Shown here: piece after piece, positions 18,715 to 26,709 of the stretch
How positions within the stretch are numbered: position 1 is the first letter of the stretch
Layout of the letters: every line of letters starts with the position of its first letter
NCBI RefSeq assembly: GCF_000466685.1
Contig: NZ_ANNG01000010.1
Location: 62,001-126,000, forward strand
Source of the DNA: Campylobacter concisus UNSWCS
Lineage (GTDB): Bacteria; Campylobacterota; Campylobacteria; Campylobacterales; Campylobacteraceae
Length of the DNA stretch: 64,000 nucleotides
Direction: 5' to 3'
Position numbers and translations under genes: made by a program
The notes under the pieces: model-generated
What the model was told of the DNA's origin: nothing
Database searches by the model: none
Seen by the model: only the letters and a program-made list of their open reading frames with translations

Positions 18715-18808
18715 ATTTGCTCTTTTTTTAAAATTTCAAAAATCTTATCAATTTGCTAATTAAAGCCTTGTAAATTCAGACAAATTTATATTATTAAGGA
18801 AAAGATAG

Positions 18809-18814
18809 TAGAAT
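18809..18814 (+). promoter_or_regulatory. Likely -10 box of galU-pgi
   Basis: TAGAAT lies 26 bases before the galU start, after AT-rich DNA. GAAGGAC provides a ribosome site just before the ATG. Confidence 0.4.
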
Positions 18815-18840
18815 TTTGCAATTTTTCATGAAGGACTAAA

Positions 18841-19662
18841 ATGATACAAACTTGCCTATTTCCAGCGGCTGGATATGGAACGAGGTTTTTACCAGCTACA
18901 AAATCACTCCCAAAAGAGATGCTACCGATCCTTACAAAACCGCTCATTCACTACGGCGTTGATGAGGCGCTTGAGGCTGGCATGGACAATATGGCCTTTG
19001 TCACAGGACGTGGAAAAAGGGCGCTTGAGGACTACTTTGACATCAGCTACGAGCTAGAAAAAGAGATCGCAGGCAGTTCAAAAGAGTCACTACTAAGCGA
19101 AGTTAGAAATTTAATGAGCTCATGCACATTTTCATTTACTAGGCAAAATGCTATGAAAGGGCTTGGACACGCCATTTATACGGGTAAAACGCTAGTTCGA
19201 GATGAAGCTTTTGGGGTCATTTTGGCAGATGATCTATGCATAAATGAAAATGGCGAGGGCGTGCTTTCACAAATGGTTAAAATTTATGAAAAGTATCGCT
19301 GCAGCGTCGTTGCAGTGATGGAGGTGCCAAAAGAGCAGACCAAGTCTTATGGCGTCGTAAGCGGTAGGTTTATAGAAGATGATCTCATAATGGTTGATGA
19401 TATGGTTGAAAAGCCTGATCCTGCTGAGGCTCCAACAAATTTAGCGATAATTGGCCGCTACATCCTAACGCCAGATATTTTTAACATCTTAGAGCGAACA
19501 AAACCGGGCAAAAACGGCGAAATTCAGATCACAGACGCACTAAAAACGCAGGCAAAAGATGGCATGGTGCTAGCTTATAAATTTAAGGGCAAGAGGTTTG
19601 ACTGCGGCAGCATCGATGGCTTTGTCGAGGCTACAAATTTCTTTTATGAGCGCAGTAAATGA
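18841..19662 (+). CDS. galU: UTP-glucose-1-phosphate uridylyltransferase
   Basis: GalU makes UDP-glucose for surface glycans. The 273-residue protein has the nucleotidyltransferase start 'CLFPAAGYGTRFLPATKSLPKEMLP', given here as two parts: PAAGYGTRFLPATKS and PKEMLPI. It also has 'VILADDLC', 'YGVVSGRFI', 'MVEKPDPAEAPTNLAIIGRY' and 'EIQITDAL'. The stop overlaps the pgi start by four bases, so glucose-phosphate metabolism genes are coupled. Confidence 0.95.
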   Translation: MIQTCLFPAAGYGTRFLPATKSLPKEMLPILTKPLIHYGVDEALEAGMDNMAFVTGRGKRALEDYFDISYELEKEIAGSSKESLLSEVRNLMSSCTFSFTRQNAMKGLGHAIYTGKTLVRDEAFGVILADDLCINENGEGVLSQMVKIYEKYRCSVVAVMEVPKEQTKSYGVVSGRFIEDDLIMVDDMVEKPDPAEAPTNLAIIGRYILTPDIFNILERTKPGKNGEIQITDALKTQAKDGMVLAYKFKGKRFDCGSIDGFVEATNFFYERSK

Positions 19663-20879
19663 TAGAGACTTCATTTAAATTTAACTTTGCAAGCAGCGAG
19701 GTCATTGACTCCTACGCCAAACGCATAAACGACGAGTACGAAAGCGGCGAGATAGGCTACTACCACCTGCCAGTGCTTGGGCAAAATTTGCTTGGCGAGA
19801 TCGAAGAGTATGAAAAAGGGCTAGCTCATATCAAAAATGTAGTACTTGTTGGTATTGGTGGCAGCAGTCTTGGCGTAAAGGCGCTAAAATCGATGCTTGA
19901 AGGCACAAAGGGGATAAAAAGAGAGCTTTTATTTTTAGACAACGTCGATCCTTGCAGCTACAAAAGCACGCTTAGTGGGCTAAAATTTGATGAGACACTT
20001 TTTATAATAAGCTCAAAATCAGGCAATACGATCGAGACGATCACTATTTTTAAGTGTTTGCTTGATGACTTTAAACCTCAAAATTTGGGCAAAAATTTCC
20101 TCATCATCACAGATCCTGGCACAAATTTAGAAAATTTCGCCAAAGAAAATGGGATTAAATTTTTTAATATCCCAAAAAATGTGGGCGGGAGATTTAGCGT
20201 GCTAAGTGCGATCGGCCTTGTGCCTCTTGGTATCTGCGGCTACGATATAAAAGCACTTTTGGAAGGGGCACTTGCTTGCAAGAAGCAATACATCGAGCAA
20301 AAAGATAGCTCTATCATCGCTAAGGCCTACCACTACGCCACTAGCAGAAGTGCCAGCATAAATGTCATTTTTAGCTATTGCGATAGATTTTTTGAATTTA
20401 ACGACTGGTATGTGCAGCTTTGGGCGGAGAGCCTTGGTAAAAAAAGAGGCTATAAAAGGGTCGGACTTACGCCAGTTGGACTTGTCGGCAGCCGCGATCA
20501 GCACAGCTTTTTGCAGCTTATCATGGACGGTGTAAAAGATAAGAGCGTGACATTTATAAAGATAAAAGATCACGCAAGCGACAAGACTATCCCAAATTTA
20601 AGCCTAAAAGGGCTTGAAGAGTGCGATTTTGTGGCGGGTCTAAGCCTAAATGAGCTTATAAATTTGCAGTGCGATGCGACGGCTATGGCGCTGGTGCAAG
20701 AGGGCATAAGTGTCGATACGATCACACTTGAGAGACTTGATGAGTTTCACGCTGGCTGGCTCATTTTTTACTATGAGCTACTAACCTCGGCCACTGGTAT
20801 CATGCTAGGCATCAACACCTACGATCAACCAGGCGTTGAGATAGGAAAACGTATCTTAAAAACAATGCTTTTAAAGTAA
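19659..20879 (+). CDS. pgi: Glucose-6-phosphate isomerase
   Basis: Pgi interconverts glucose-6-phosphate and fructose-6-phosphate. The 406-residue protein is the shorter form usual in Campylobacter. It carries 'VLVGIGGSSLGVKAL', 'ISSKSGNTIET', 'VGGRFSVLSAIGLVPL', 'SRDQHSFLQLIMDG' and the catalytic 'EFHAGWLIFYYE' region. Because Campylobacter generally lacks a full glycolysis, the enzyme probably serves gluconeogenic supply of sugar phosphates for glycans, consistent with its coupling to galU. Confidence 0.95.
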   Translation: MIETSFKFNFASSEVIDSYAKRINDEYESGEIGYYHLPVLGQNLLGEIEEYEKGLAHIKNVVLVGIGGSSLGVKALKSMLEGTKGIKRELLFLDNVDPCSYKSTLSGLKFDETLFIISSKSGNTIETITIFKCLLDDFKPQNLGKNFLIITDPGTNLENFAKENGIKFFNIPKNVGGRFSVLSAIGLVPLGICGYDIKALLEGALACKKQYIEQKDSSIIAKAYHYATSRSASINVIFSYCDRFFEFNDWYVQLWAESLGKKRGYKRVGLTPVGLVGSRDQHSFLQLIMDGVKDKSVTFIKIKDHASDKTIPNLSLKGLEECDFVAGLSLNELINLQCDATAMALVQEGISVDTITLERLDEFHAGWLIFYYELLTSATGIMLGINTYDQPGVEIGKRILKTMLLK

Positions 20880-20881
20880 AA

Positions 20882-21427
20882 ATGAAAAAATTTCTACTTT
20901 TAGCTCTTTTTGCCACGCAAATTTTTGCCTTTTCGGCGAGTAAATTTGTAAATGACGCTAGGTCACAGATCGACGTGACGCTAAGCTACGATCCAAGCTA
21001 CGAAAAGCTAGCCTATCCTATGGGTGACGTGGATATCAAAAAGGGCGTTTGCACAGACGTTGTGGTAAGGGCGCTACGTCATCAGGATATGGATCTGCAA
21101 AGGCTCATTTTTGAAGATATGAGTAGAAATTTCGCAAGCTATCCTAAAAAATGGGGCCTTAAAAAGGCTGATAAAAACATCGATCACAGGCGTGTTTTAA
21201 ACATCGCTACCTATCTAAAAAGAAAAGGTTTTGAGGTGAGTGATGATAAATTTTTGCCAGGCGATATCGTCACTTGGATGCTACCAGGAAATTTGCCTCA
21301 CATCGGCGTGATCTCAGATAAATTTGAAGGCCAAACGCCGCTTGTCATCCACAATATCGGCTCTGGCGTGCAAGAAGAAAACATACTTTATAGCTACAAG
21401 ATCACGGGGCATTTTAGACTAAAGTAG
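20882..21427 (+). CDS. DUF1287 secreted protein
   Basis: This 181-residue protein has a signal peptide of about 18 residues (MKKFLLLALFATQIFAFS), so it is probably periplasmic. The mature part matches DUF1287: 'YDPSYEKLAYPMGDV', 'GVCTDVVVRALR' with a conserved Cys, 'NIDHRRVLNIATYLKR', 'LPGDIVTWMLPGNLPHIGVI' and 'VIHNIGSGVQEE'. The Cys-His-rich layout resembles NlpC/P60-like papain-fold enzymes, so a cell-wall role is possible, but this is inference. It lies two bases after pgi. Confidence 0.8.
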   Translation: MKKFLLLALFATQIFAFSASKFVNDARSQIDVTLSYDPSYEKLAYPMGDVDIKKGVCTDVVVRALRHQDMDLQRLIFEDMSRNFASYPKKWGLKKADKNIDHRRVLNIATYLKRKGFEVSDDKFLPGDIVTWMLPGNLPHIGVISDKFEGQTPLVIHNIGSGVQEENILYSYKITGHFRLK

Positions 21428-21488
21428 CAAATGGCTTTTTAATCAAATTTAAGGCAAAATCGCAAAAAAATAAATTCAAGGAAAAATA

Positions 21489-23078
21489 ATGTTAGAAGTT
21501 AGGGGACTTACTCAAAGATTTGCAAGCAGTTTGCTATTTGAGGATGTAAATTTAAAGCTAAATCGCCACAACAGATACGGACTAATCGGTGCAAATGGCG
21601 CTGGTAAATCGACATTTTTAAAAATTTTAAGCGGAGCTATCGAGCCAACTAGCGGCGAGATCATCATAGAAAATGGACTAAAAGTTGGCGTGCTTGGACA
21701 AGATCAGTTTGCGTTTGAAAATTTCACGCTAAAAGATGCGGTGCTTTATGGCAACAAACGCCTATATGACGCTGTCAAAGAGAAAGAAAAGCTCTATATG
21801 AGCGAGGAATTTACCGATGAGATAAATGAGCGTTTAAGCGAGCTTGAGATGATAAGCGCTGAAGAAGACCCAAGCTACGAGTATGAGACTAGGATAGAAA
21901 AAATCCTAAGCTCGCTTGGACTAAATGAATTTGATAAGCTCATGAGCGAGGTTGAAAACTCAGATAAAGTTAAAGTTTTGCTGGCTCAAGTGCTATTTCC
22001 AAAGCCAGACATCTTGTTCTTAGACGAGCCGACAAACAACCTTGACATAGACGCGATCGCATGGCTAGAAAACGAGCTAAACCGCCACGAGGGCACGCTT
22101 GTGGTTATCAGTCACGACAGGCACTTTTTAAATAGAGTTTGCACAAATATTTTGGATGTGGATTTTAAGAAAATTCGCGAGTTTTCAGGCAACTATGACG
22201 ACTGGTATATGGCTGCAAATTTGATCGCAAAGCAGCATGAGATGGAGCGCGATAAGAAGCTAAAAGAGAAAGAGGAGCTGGAGAAATTTATCGCGAGATT
22301 TTCAGCAAATGCGAGCAAGGCAAAGCAGGCGACCTCACGTGCAAAGCAGCTTGAAAAGCTAGATATCGCAGAGATCGCAGTCTCAAGCAGGCGTGATCCA
22401 AGCATTCTATTTCGTGCAAACCGCGAGATAGGAAACGAGCTAATTGAGCTTAAAAACGTAAGTAAGAAATTTGATGATAAAGTGATATTTGAAAACTTTA
22501 ACTTTAAGCTCGAAAAGGGCGACAAGCTAGCCATCATCGGTCATAACGGCGTTGGCAAAAGCACACTTTGTAAGATCATAATGGGCGAGATAAAGCCTGA
22601 CGCGGGCGAGGTGCATATAGGCGCGACCATCGAGCTAGGATATTTTGCGCAAGATACGGTAAATAAGATAGATGGAGAGCTAAAGCTATATGAATATTTG
22701 CAAGATGCCAAAAACAAGGACATAGACGAGATCAGAAAGTGCCTTGGCAGGATGCTCTTTAGCGGTGCTGAGCAAGAAAAAGCAGTAGGCGCGCTAAGCG
22801 GTGGCGAAAAACACCGAGTAAGACTAGCTCAGCTCATGCTTCACAGGCCAAATTTACTTGTCATGGATGAGCCAAACAACCACCTCGATCTTGAGGCTAT
22901 CATCGCACTTGGCGAGGCATTTTATAACTTTAATGGCTCAGTCATCTGCGTAAGCCACGACAGGGAGCTGATAGATGCCTTTGCAAATAGAATTTTACAC
23001 CTAAAAGGCAATGGCGAAGTCGTTGATTTTAAAGGCACATACGAAGAGTATAGAGCAAATTTAGGACTTGAAGGCTAA
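21489..23078 (+). CDS. ABC-F family ATPase (YbiT-like)
   Basis: The 529-residue protein has two ABC ATPase domains and no membrane segment, as in ribosome-associated ABC-F proteins that act in the E-site. The first domain has Walker A 'GANGAGKST' and Walker B 'DILFLDEPTNNLDI'. The second has 'GHNGVGKST', signature 'LSGGEKHRVRLAQ' and 'LLVMDEPNNHLDLEAI'. A charged linker (about residues 245-310) joins them. The first signature motif is degenerate ('KVKVLLAQVLF'). The gene stands alone, ending in a hairpin. Confidence 0.9.
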   Translation: MLEVRGLTQRFASSLLFEDVNLKLNRHNRYGLIGANGAGKSTFLKILSGAIEPTSGEIIIENGLKVGVLGQDQFAFENFTLKDAVLYGNKRLYDAVKEKEKLYMSEEFTDEINERLSELEMISAEEDPSYEYETRIEKILSSLGLNEFDKLMSEVENSDKVKVLLAQVLFPKPDILFLDEPTNNLDIDAIAWLENELNRHEGTLVVISHDRHFLNRVCTNILDVDFKKIREFSGNYDDWYMAANLIAKQHEMERDKKLKEKEELEKFIARFSANASKAKQATSRAKQLEKLDIAEIAVSSRRDPSILFRANREIGNELIELKNVSKKFDDKVIFENFNFKLEKGDKLAIIGHNGVGKSTLCKIIMGEIKPDAGEVHIGATIELGYFAQDTVNKIDGELKLYEYLQDAKNKDIDEIRKCLGRMLFSGAEQEKAVGALSGGEKHRVRLAQLMLHRPNLLVMDEPNNHLDLEAIIALGEAFYNFNGSVICVSHDRELIDAFANRILHLKGNGEVVDFKGTYEEYRANLGLEG

Positions 23079-23087
23079 ATATTCACT

Positions 23088-23114
23088 TTGCCTCTAGGAA
23101 ATTTCTAGAGGCAA
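23088..23114 (+). terminator. Hairpin after the ABC-F gene
   Basis: TTGCCTCTAG (23088-23097) pairs perfectly with CTAGAGGCAA (23105-23114) around a 7-base loop, nine bases after the stop codon. The T-run that follows is weak (CTTAAATTT). Confidence 0.7.
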
Positions 23115-23572
23115 CTTAAATTTATCCCCTTAAATTTACCATTCATAACGAGTTTGTAAATTTAGACAGAACCGCAAATTTTAAATTTTCATCATATAAA
23201 TGTGTCACGAAGTAATATTATAATTAAAGTTTAACTTAATTTTTTTATTTTTGTGTTGTTTAAACTTTAAATTTACATTAATTATTTGTTAAATTTTCTC
23301 AAAAATGGCTTTTAAACTTAAAGTGTAGGACAAATCTGAGCTATTTTGACCCTTTTTATATAATAAAAAAGTGATATTATTAGTAATATAACAATTTAGA
23401 AGAGTAAAATCATAAAAATTAGCTTAAAAATGAAATATAATTTTGCTCCAAACGTCGTCTTATCAACTAAAAATCTTAAAGCTTAAAAAAAATAAGTAGT
23501 CATTAATATTTAAAACCTCAAATACCTATATAATTTCACTCGGTAACAAATTTTTACTAAGGAGAAGCTGTT
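23115..23572. promoter_or_regulatory. 458-bp AT-rich control region before aspA
   Basis: No gene is seen. A TATAAT at 23529-23534 stands 39 bases before the aspA ATG and is the likely proximal promoter. A second TATAAT at 23359-23364 is followed by the palindrome ATATTA-TTAG-TAATAT (23374-23389). Such a long leader suggests regulated expression of aspA-dcuA, for example by oxygen or amino acids, but no known operator is recognised. Confidence 0.45.
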
Positions 23573-24973
23573 ATGGCAACTAGAAAAGAACATGATTTCA
23601 TCGGCGAGTTGGAAATTTCTGATGATTTTTACTATGGTGTCCAAACATTTAGGGCTACTGAGAACTTCCACATGAGTGGTAGAACATTAAAAGAGTATCC
23701 ATACTTTGTAAAGGCATTTGCGCAGATCAAAAAAGCTGCTGCGCTTGCAAATAAAGAGGTTGGCGTTTTAGATCCAAAGATAGCTGATGCTTTGGCAAAA
23801 GCTGCTGATAGAGTAATAGCTGGCGAGTTTTTAGATCAATTTGTCGTTGATATGGTTCAAGGTGGTGCAGGAACAAGTACAAATATGAACTCAAATGAGG
23901 TCATCACAAACATCGCACTTGAGAGCATGGGTCACAAAAAAGGCGAGTATCAATTTATTCATCCAAACGATCACACAAACCTTGGACAAAGCACAAATGA
24001 CACTTATCCAAGCTCTATTAAGGTAGCAACTTATGCAAAGCTTACTGACTTGCTTGCTGCTATGAATTTGCTAAAAGATGAGCTTGAGAAAAAAGCAAAA
24101 GACTTTAAAGATATCATCAAAATGGGTAGAACAGAGCTTGAAGATGCTGTCCCTACAACACTTGGCAACACTTTTAACGCATTTGCAAGCTATATCAAAA
24201 GTGACATCGAAAAGATCATAGCAGCTCGTGAGTCAATGACATACCTAAACATGGGCGCAACTGCGATAGGTACAGGCATCAACTGCCACCCAGACTACAA
24301 AAACGTAGTTGTTAAAAAACTAAAAGAGATCACTGGCGTTGATTTCAAAAAAGCTGATGACTTCATCGCTGCTACACAAGATACTGCAGACTTTGTCCAT
24401 GTAAGTGGCGCGCTTAAAACTGCTGCTGTTAGACTTTCAAAAATTGCAAATGACTTAAGACTAATGAACTCAGGTCCAAGATGTGGCCTTGGCGAGATAA
24501 ATTTACCTCAAATGCAACCAGGCAGCTCAATCATGCCAGGTAAGGTAAATCCAGTTATCGCTGAGGTTGTAGGCGAGGCTTGCTATGAAGTTATCGGTAA
24601 CGACGTAACTATCATGCTTTGCTCTGAAAGAGGCGAATTTGAGCTAAATGCATTTGAACCAGGCATCGCTTATGCGCTATTTAACTCTATATTTATCCTT
24701 GAAAACGCGATGAAAACATTAGCTGAAAAAGCTATCAAAAAACTTACTGCAAACCCTGAGGCTTGCTTAAAATCAGTTCTTGGCTCAGTTGGTATCGTAA
24801 CAGCATTTAACCCATATATCGGTTACGAAAAATCAGCAAGCATCGCTAAAGAAGCCCTTCAAACAGGTAAAGCAGTTGGCGATATCTGCCTAGAGAGAGG
24901 CTATCTAAGCAAAGAAGAGATCGATAAGATTTTAGAGCCTAAAAATATGCTAAATCCGAGCATGGTTAGGTAA
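23573..24973 (+). CDS. aspA: Aspartate ammonia-lyase
   Basis: AspA splits aspartate to fumarate and ammonia. The 466-residue protein has the fumarase/aspartase signature 'GSSIMPGKVNP' and upstream family segments 'GAGTSTNMNSNEVI', 'NDHTNLGQSTNDTYPS' and 'GRTELEDAVPTTLG'. A perfect ribosome site AAGGAG precedes the ATG. It is followed after 91 bases by dcuA. Together they bring in aspartate, make fumarate and export succinate produced by FrdABC. Confidence 0.97.
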   Translation: MATRKEHDFIGELEISDDFYYGVQTFRATENFHMSGRTLKEYPYFVKAFAQIKKAAALANKEVGVLDPKIADALAKAADRVIAGEFLDQFVVDMVQGGAGTSTNMNSNEVITNIALESMGHKKGEYQFIHPNDHTNLGQSTNDTYPSSIKVATYAKLTDLLAAMNLLKDELEKKAKDFKDIIKMGRTELEDAVPTTLGNTFNAFASYIKSDIEKIIAARESMTYLNMGATAIGTGINCHPDYKNVVVKKLKEITGVDFKKADDFIAATQDTADFVHVSGALKTAAVRLSKIANDLRLMNSGPRCGLGEINLPQMQPGSSIMPGKVNPVIAEVVGEACYEVIGNDVTIMLCSERGEFELNAFEPGIAYALFNSIFILENAMKTLAEKAIKKLTANPEACLKSVLGSVGIVTAFNPYIGYEKSASIAKEALQTGKAVGDICLERGYLSKEEIDKILEPKNMLNPSMVR

Positions 24974-24996
24974 AAATTTAAGCAAAGTATTATTAA

Positions 24997-25022
24997 AAGC
25001 GTGCCAAAATTCTGGCACGCTT
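24997..25022 (+). terminator. Hairpin between aspA and dcuA (partial terminator or mRNA processing site)
   Basis: AAGCGTGCCA (24997-25006) pairs exactly with TGGCACGCTT (25013-25022) around AAATTC. It begins 24 bases after aspA stops. No strong T-run follows, so read-through into dcuA is plausible and the hairpin may set the aspA to dcuA ratio. Confidence 0.6.
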
Positions 25023-25064
25023 AAGTGGTGATTTTAGTAATAAAATTTAATAAAGGAGTTTTCG

Positions 25065-26408
25065 ATGGATATAATGCTGATCTTACAGATTATAGTCCTA
25101 TTTGGCGGCATCTATCTTGGTGTCAAACTAGGTGGTATGGGCGTTGGCTACGCAGGTGGTCTAGGCGTTGTTGTGCTTGCTTTGCTTGGTATGAAAGTCG
25201 ATATGAAAGACATCCCTATGGATGTTATCTTGATCATCGCTTCAGTTATCTCAGCGATCACAGCTTTGCAAGTTGCTGGCGGACTTGATTATTTAGTTCA
25301 AGTAGCAACTAAAATTTTACGCAAGAATCCAAAACAGATCAACTTTCTTGCTCCGATAGTTACTTACTTTTTAACTATCCTTGCAGGTACTGGACACACT
25401 GCGTTTTCTATGATCCCTGTTATCGTTGAGGTTGCAAAAACTCAAAATATCAAACCTTCAGCTCCACTTGCGCTTTCAGTTGTCTCTTCTCAAGTAGCGA
25501 TCACTGCAAGCCCGATCTCAGCTGCGTTTGTTGCTATGAGTGGTCTATGTGAAAAGCTAGGTGTTAGCTATCCAGTGTTGCTATTTATTTGTATATCAAC
25601 TACATTTGTGGCTATGATTATCACTGCGTTTATTATCAATAAATTTTATGATCTTGACCTTTCAAAAGATCCTATCTATCAAGATAGACTTGCAAAAGGT
25701 TTGGTTGCAGAGGTTAAGGATGTCGAGTATCACGAGCCAAAACCATACGCAAAAAGATCAGTTGCTATCTTTGCAGTTGGCGTTTTGATCGTTGTTTGTT
25801 ATGCGCTATGCATTTCAAAGAGCTTAAATTTAGTAGAAAAACCTATCCTTTCAAGAGATGCAGCTATCATTAGCTTTATGCTAACTATCGGCTTTACGAT
25901 AGCAGTAGCTTGCAAGGTTGAGACAGGCAAACTTCTATCAACTAGCACTTTTCAAAGCGGTATGAATGCGTGCATCTGCGTTGTTGGTATCGCATGGCTT
26001 GGTACAACATTTGTTAATGGACACCTTGACGCTATCAAAGAGGTTGCAAAAGACTTCGTTACTCAGTATCCATTTATCCTAGCTGTTGCGCTTTATTTCT
26101 TAAGCTGCTTGCTATACTCACAAGCTGCTACAACAAAGGTTATGATGCCTGCTGTTGCTGCTGCTCTTGGTATGACTAGCCCTGAAAATTCAGGTCAAAT
26201 TTGGATACTTGTAGCTTCATTTGCTGCAGTTTCTGGTCTATTTGTATTGCCAACATATCCTACAACACTAGGTGCGATAGCGATGGACGATACAGGAACT
26301 ACAAGAGTTGGTAAATTTGTATTTAACCACTCATTCTTCATCCCAGGAACTATAATGGTTGCATTATCAGTTATCCTTGGATTTATAGTAGCTCCAGTTC
26401 TTATATAA
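25065..26408 (+). CDS. dcuA: Anaerobic C4-dicarboxylate transporter
   Basis: DcuA exchanges aspartate or fumarate for succinate across the inner membrane during fumarate respiration. The 447-residue protein has about ten to twelve hydrophobic segments and Dcu landmarks 'GGIYLGVKLGGMGVGYAGG', 'TGHTAFSMIPVIVEVA', 'ASPISAAFVAMSG' and 'LPTYPTTLGAIAMDDTGTT'. AAAGGAG precedes the ATG. Pairing with aspA is the classic arrangement. Confidence 0.95.
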   Translation: MDIMLILQIIVLFGGIYLGVKLGGMGVGYAGGLGVVVLALLGMKVDMKDIPMDVILIIASVISAITALQVAGGLDYLVQVATKILRKNPKQINFLAPIVTYFLTILAGTGHTAFSMIPVIVEVAKTQNIKPSAPLALSVVSSQVAITASPISAAFVAMSGLCEKLGVSYPVLLFICISTTFVAMIITAFIINKFYDLDLSKDPIYQDRLAKGLVAEVKDVEYHEPKPYAKRSVAIFAVGVLIVVCYALCISKSLNLVEKPILSRDAAIISFMLTIGFTIAVACKVETGKLLSTSTFQSGMNACICVVGIAWLGTTFVNGHLDAIKEVAKDFVTQYPFILAVALYFLSCLLYSQAATTKVMMPAVAAALGMTSPENSGQIWILVASFAAVSGLFVLPTYPTTLGAIAMDDTGTTRVGKFVFNHSFFIPGTIMVALSVILGFIVAPVLI

Positions 26409-26413
26409 AACTT

Positions 26414-26437
26414 AAGCCGAGATCTCTCTCGGCTTTT
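26414..26437 (+). terminator. Rho-independent terminator of dcuA
   Basis: AAGCCGAGA (26414-26422) and TCTCGGCTT (26427-26435) form a perfect 9-base stem with a TCTC loop and a following T-run, six bases after the dcuA stop. Confidence 0.88.
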
Positions 26438-26709
26438 TAACACACTTTAAATTTTCAATTTTTATATCAAATTCTTAAATAATATCTCTTTTTAAATTTT
26501 AAATTTTAAATTTTTACAATTCACGCAAAAATCGCACTAAAATTTAATCCTTCTTAATTTATCATTTTTAAAATTTGCTCTATTTTGATATTTAATCTCA
26601 CATATCATAAAAAATTAAAATTAAAAAAAATTATTAAATAAAATTTAATTTTAGTTTTATCTTTAAATAATAAAATAACAAAAGTAAAATTTCTTTTAAA
26701 GGGAGAAAG
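26438..26709. other. 272-bp AT-rich region before psrA
   Basis: The spacer is over 80 percent A and T, with runs such as AAAATTAAAATTAAAAAAAATT near 26610 (shown only as a description of composition). It presumably holds the psrA promoter, but no single box stands out. The psrA ribosome site is AAAGGGAG. Confidence 0.4.
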
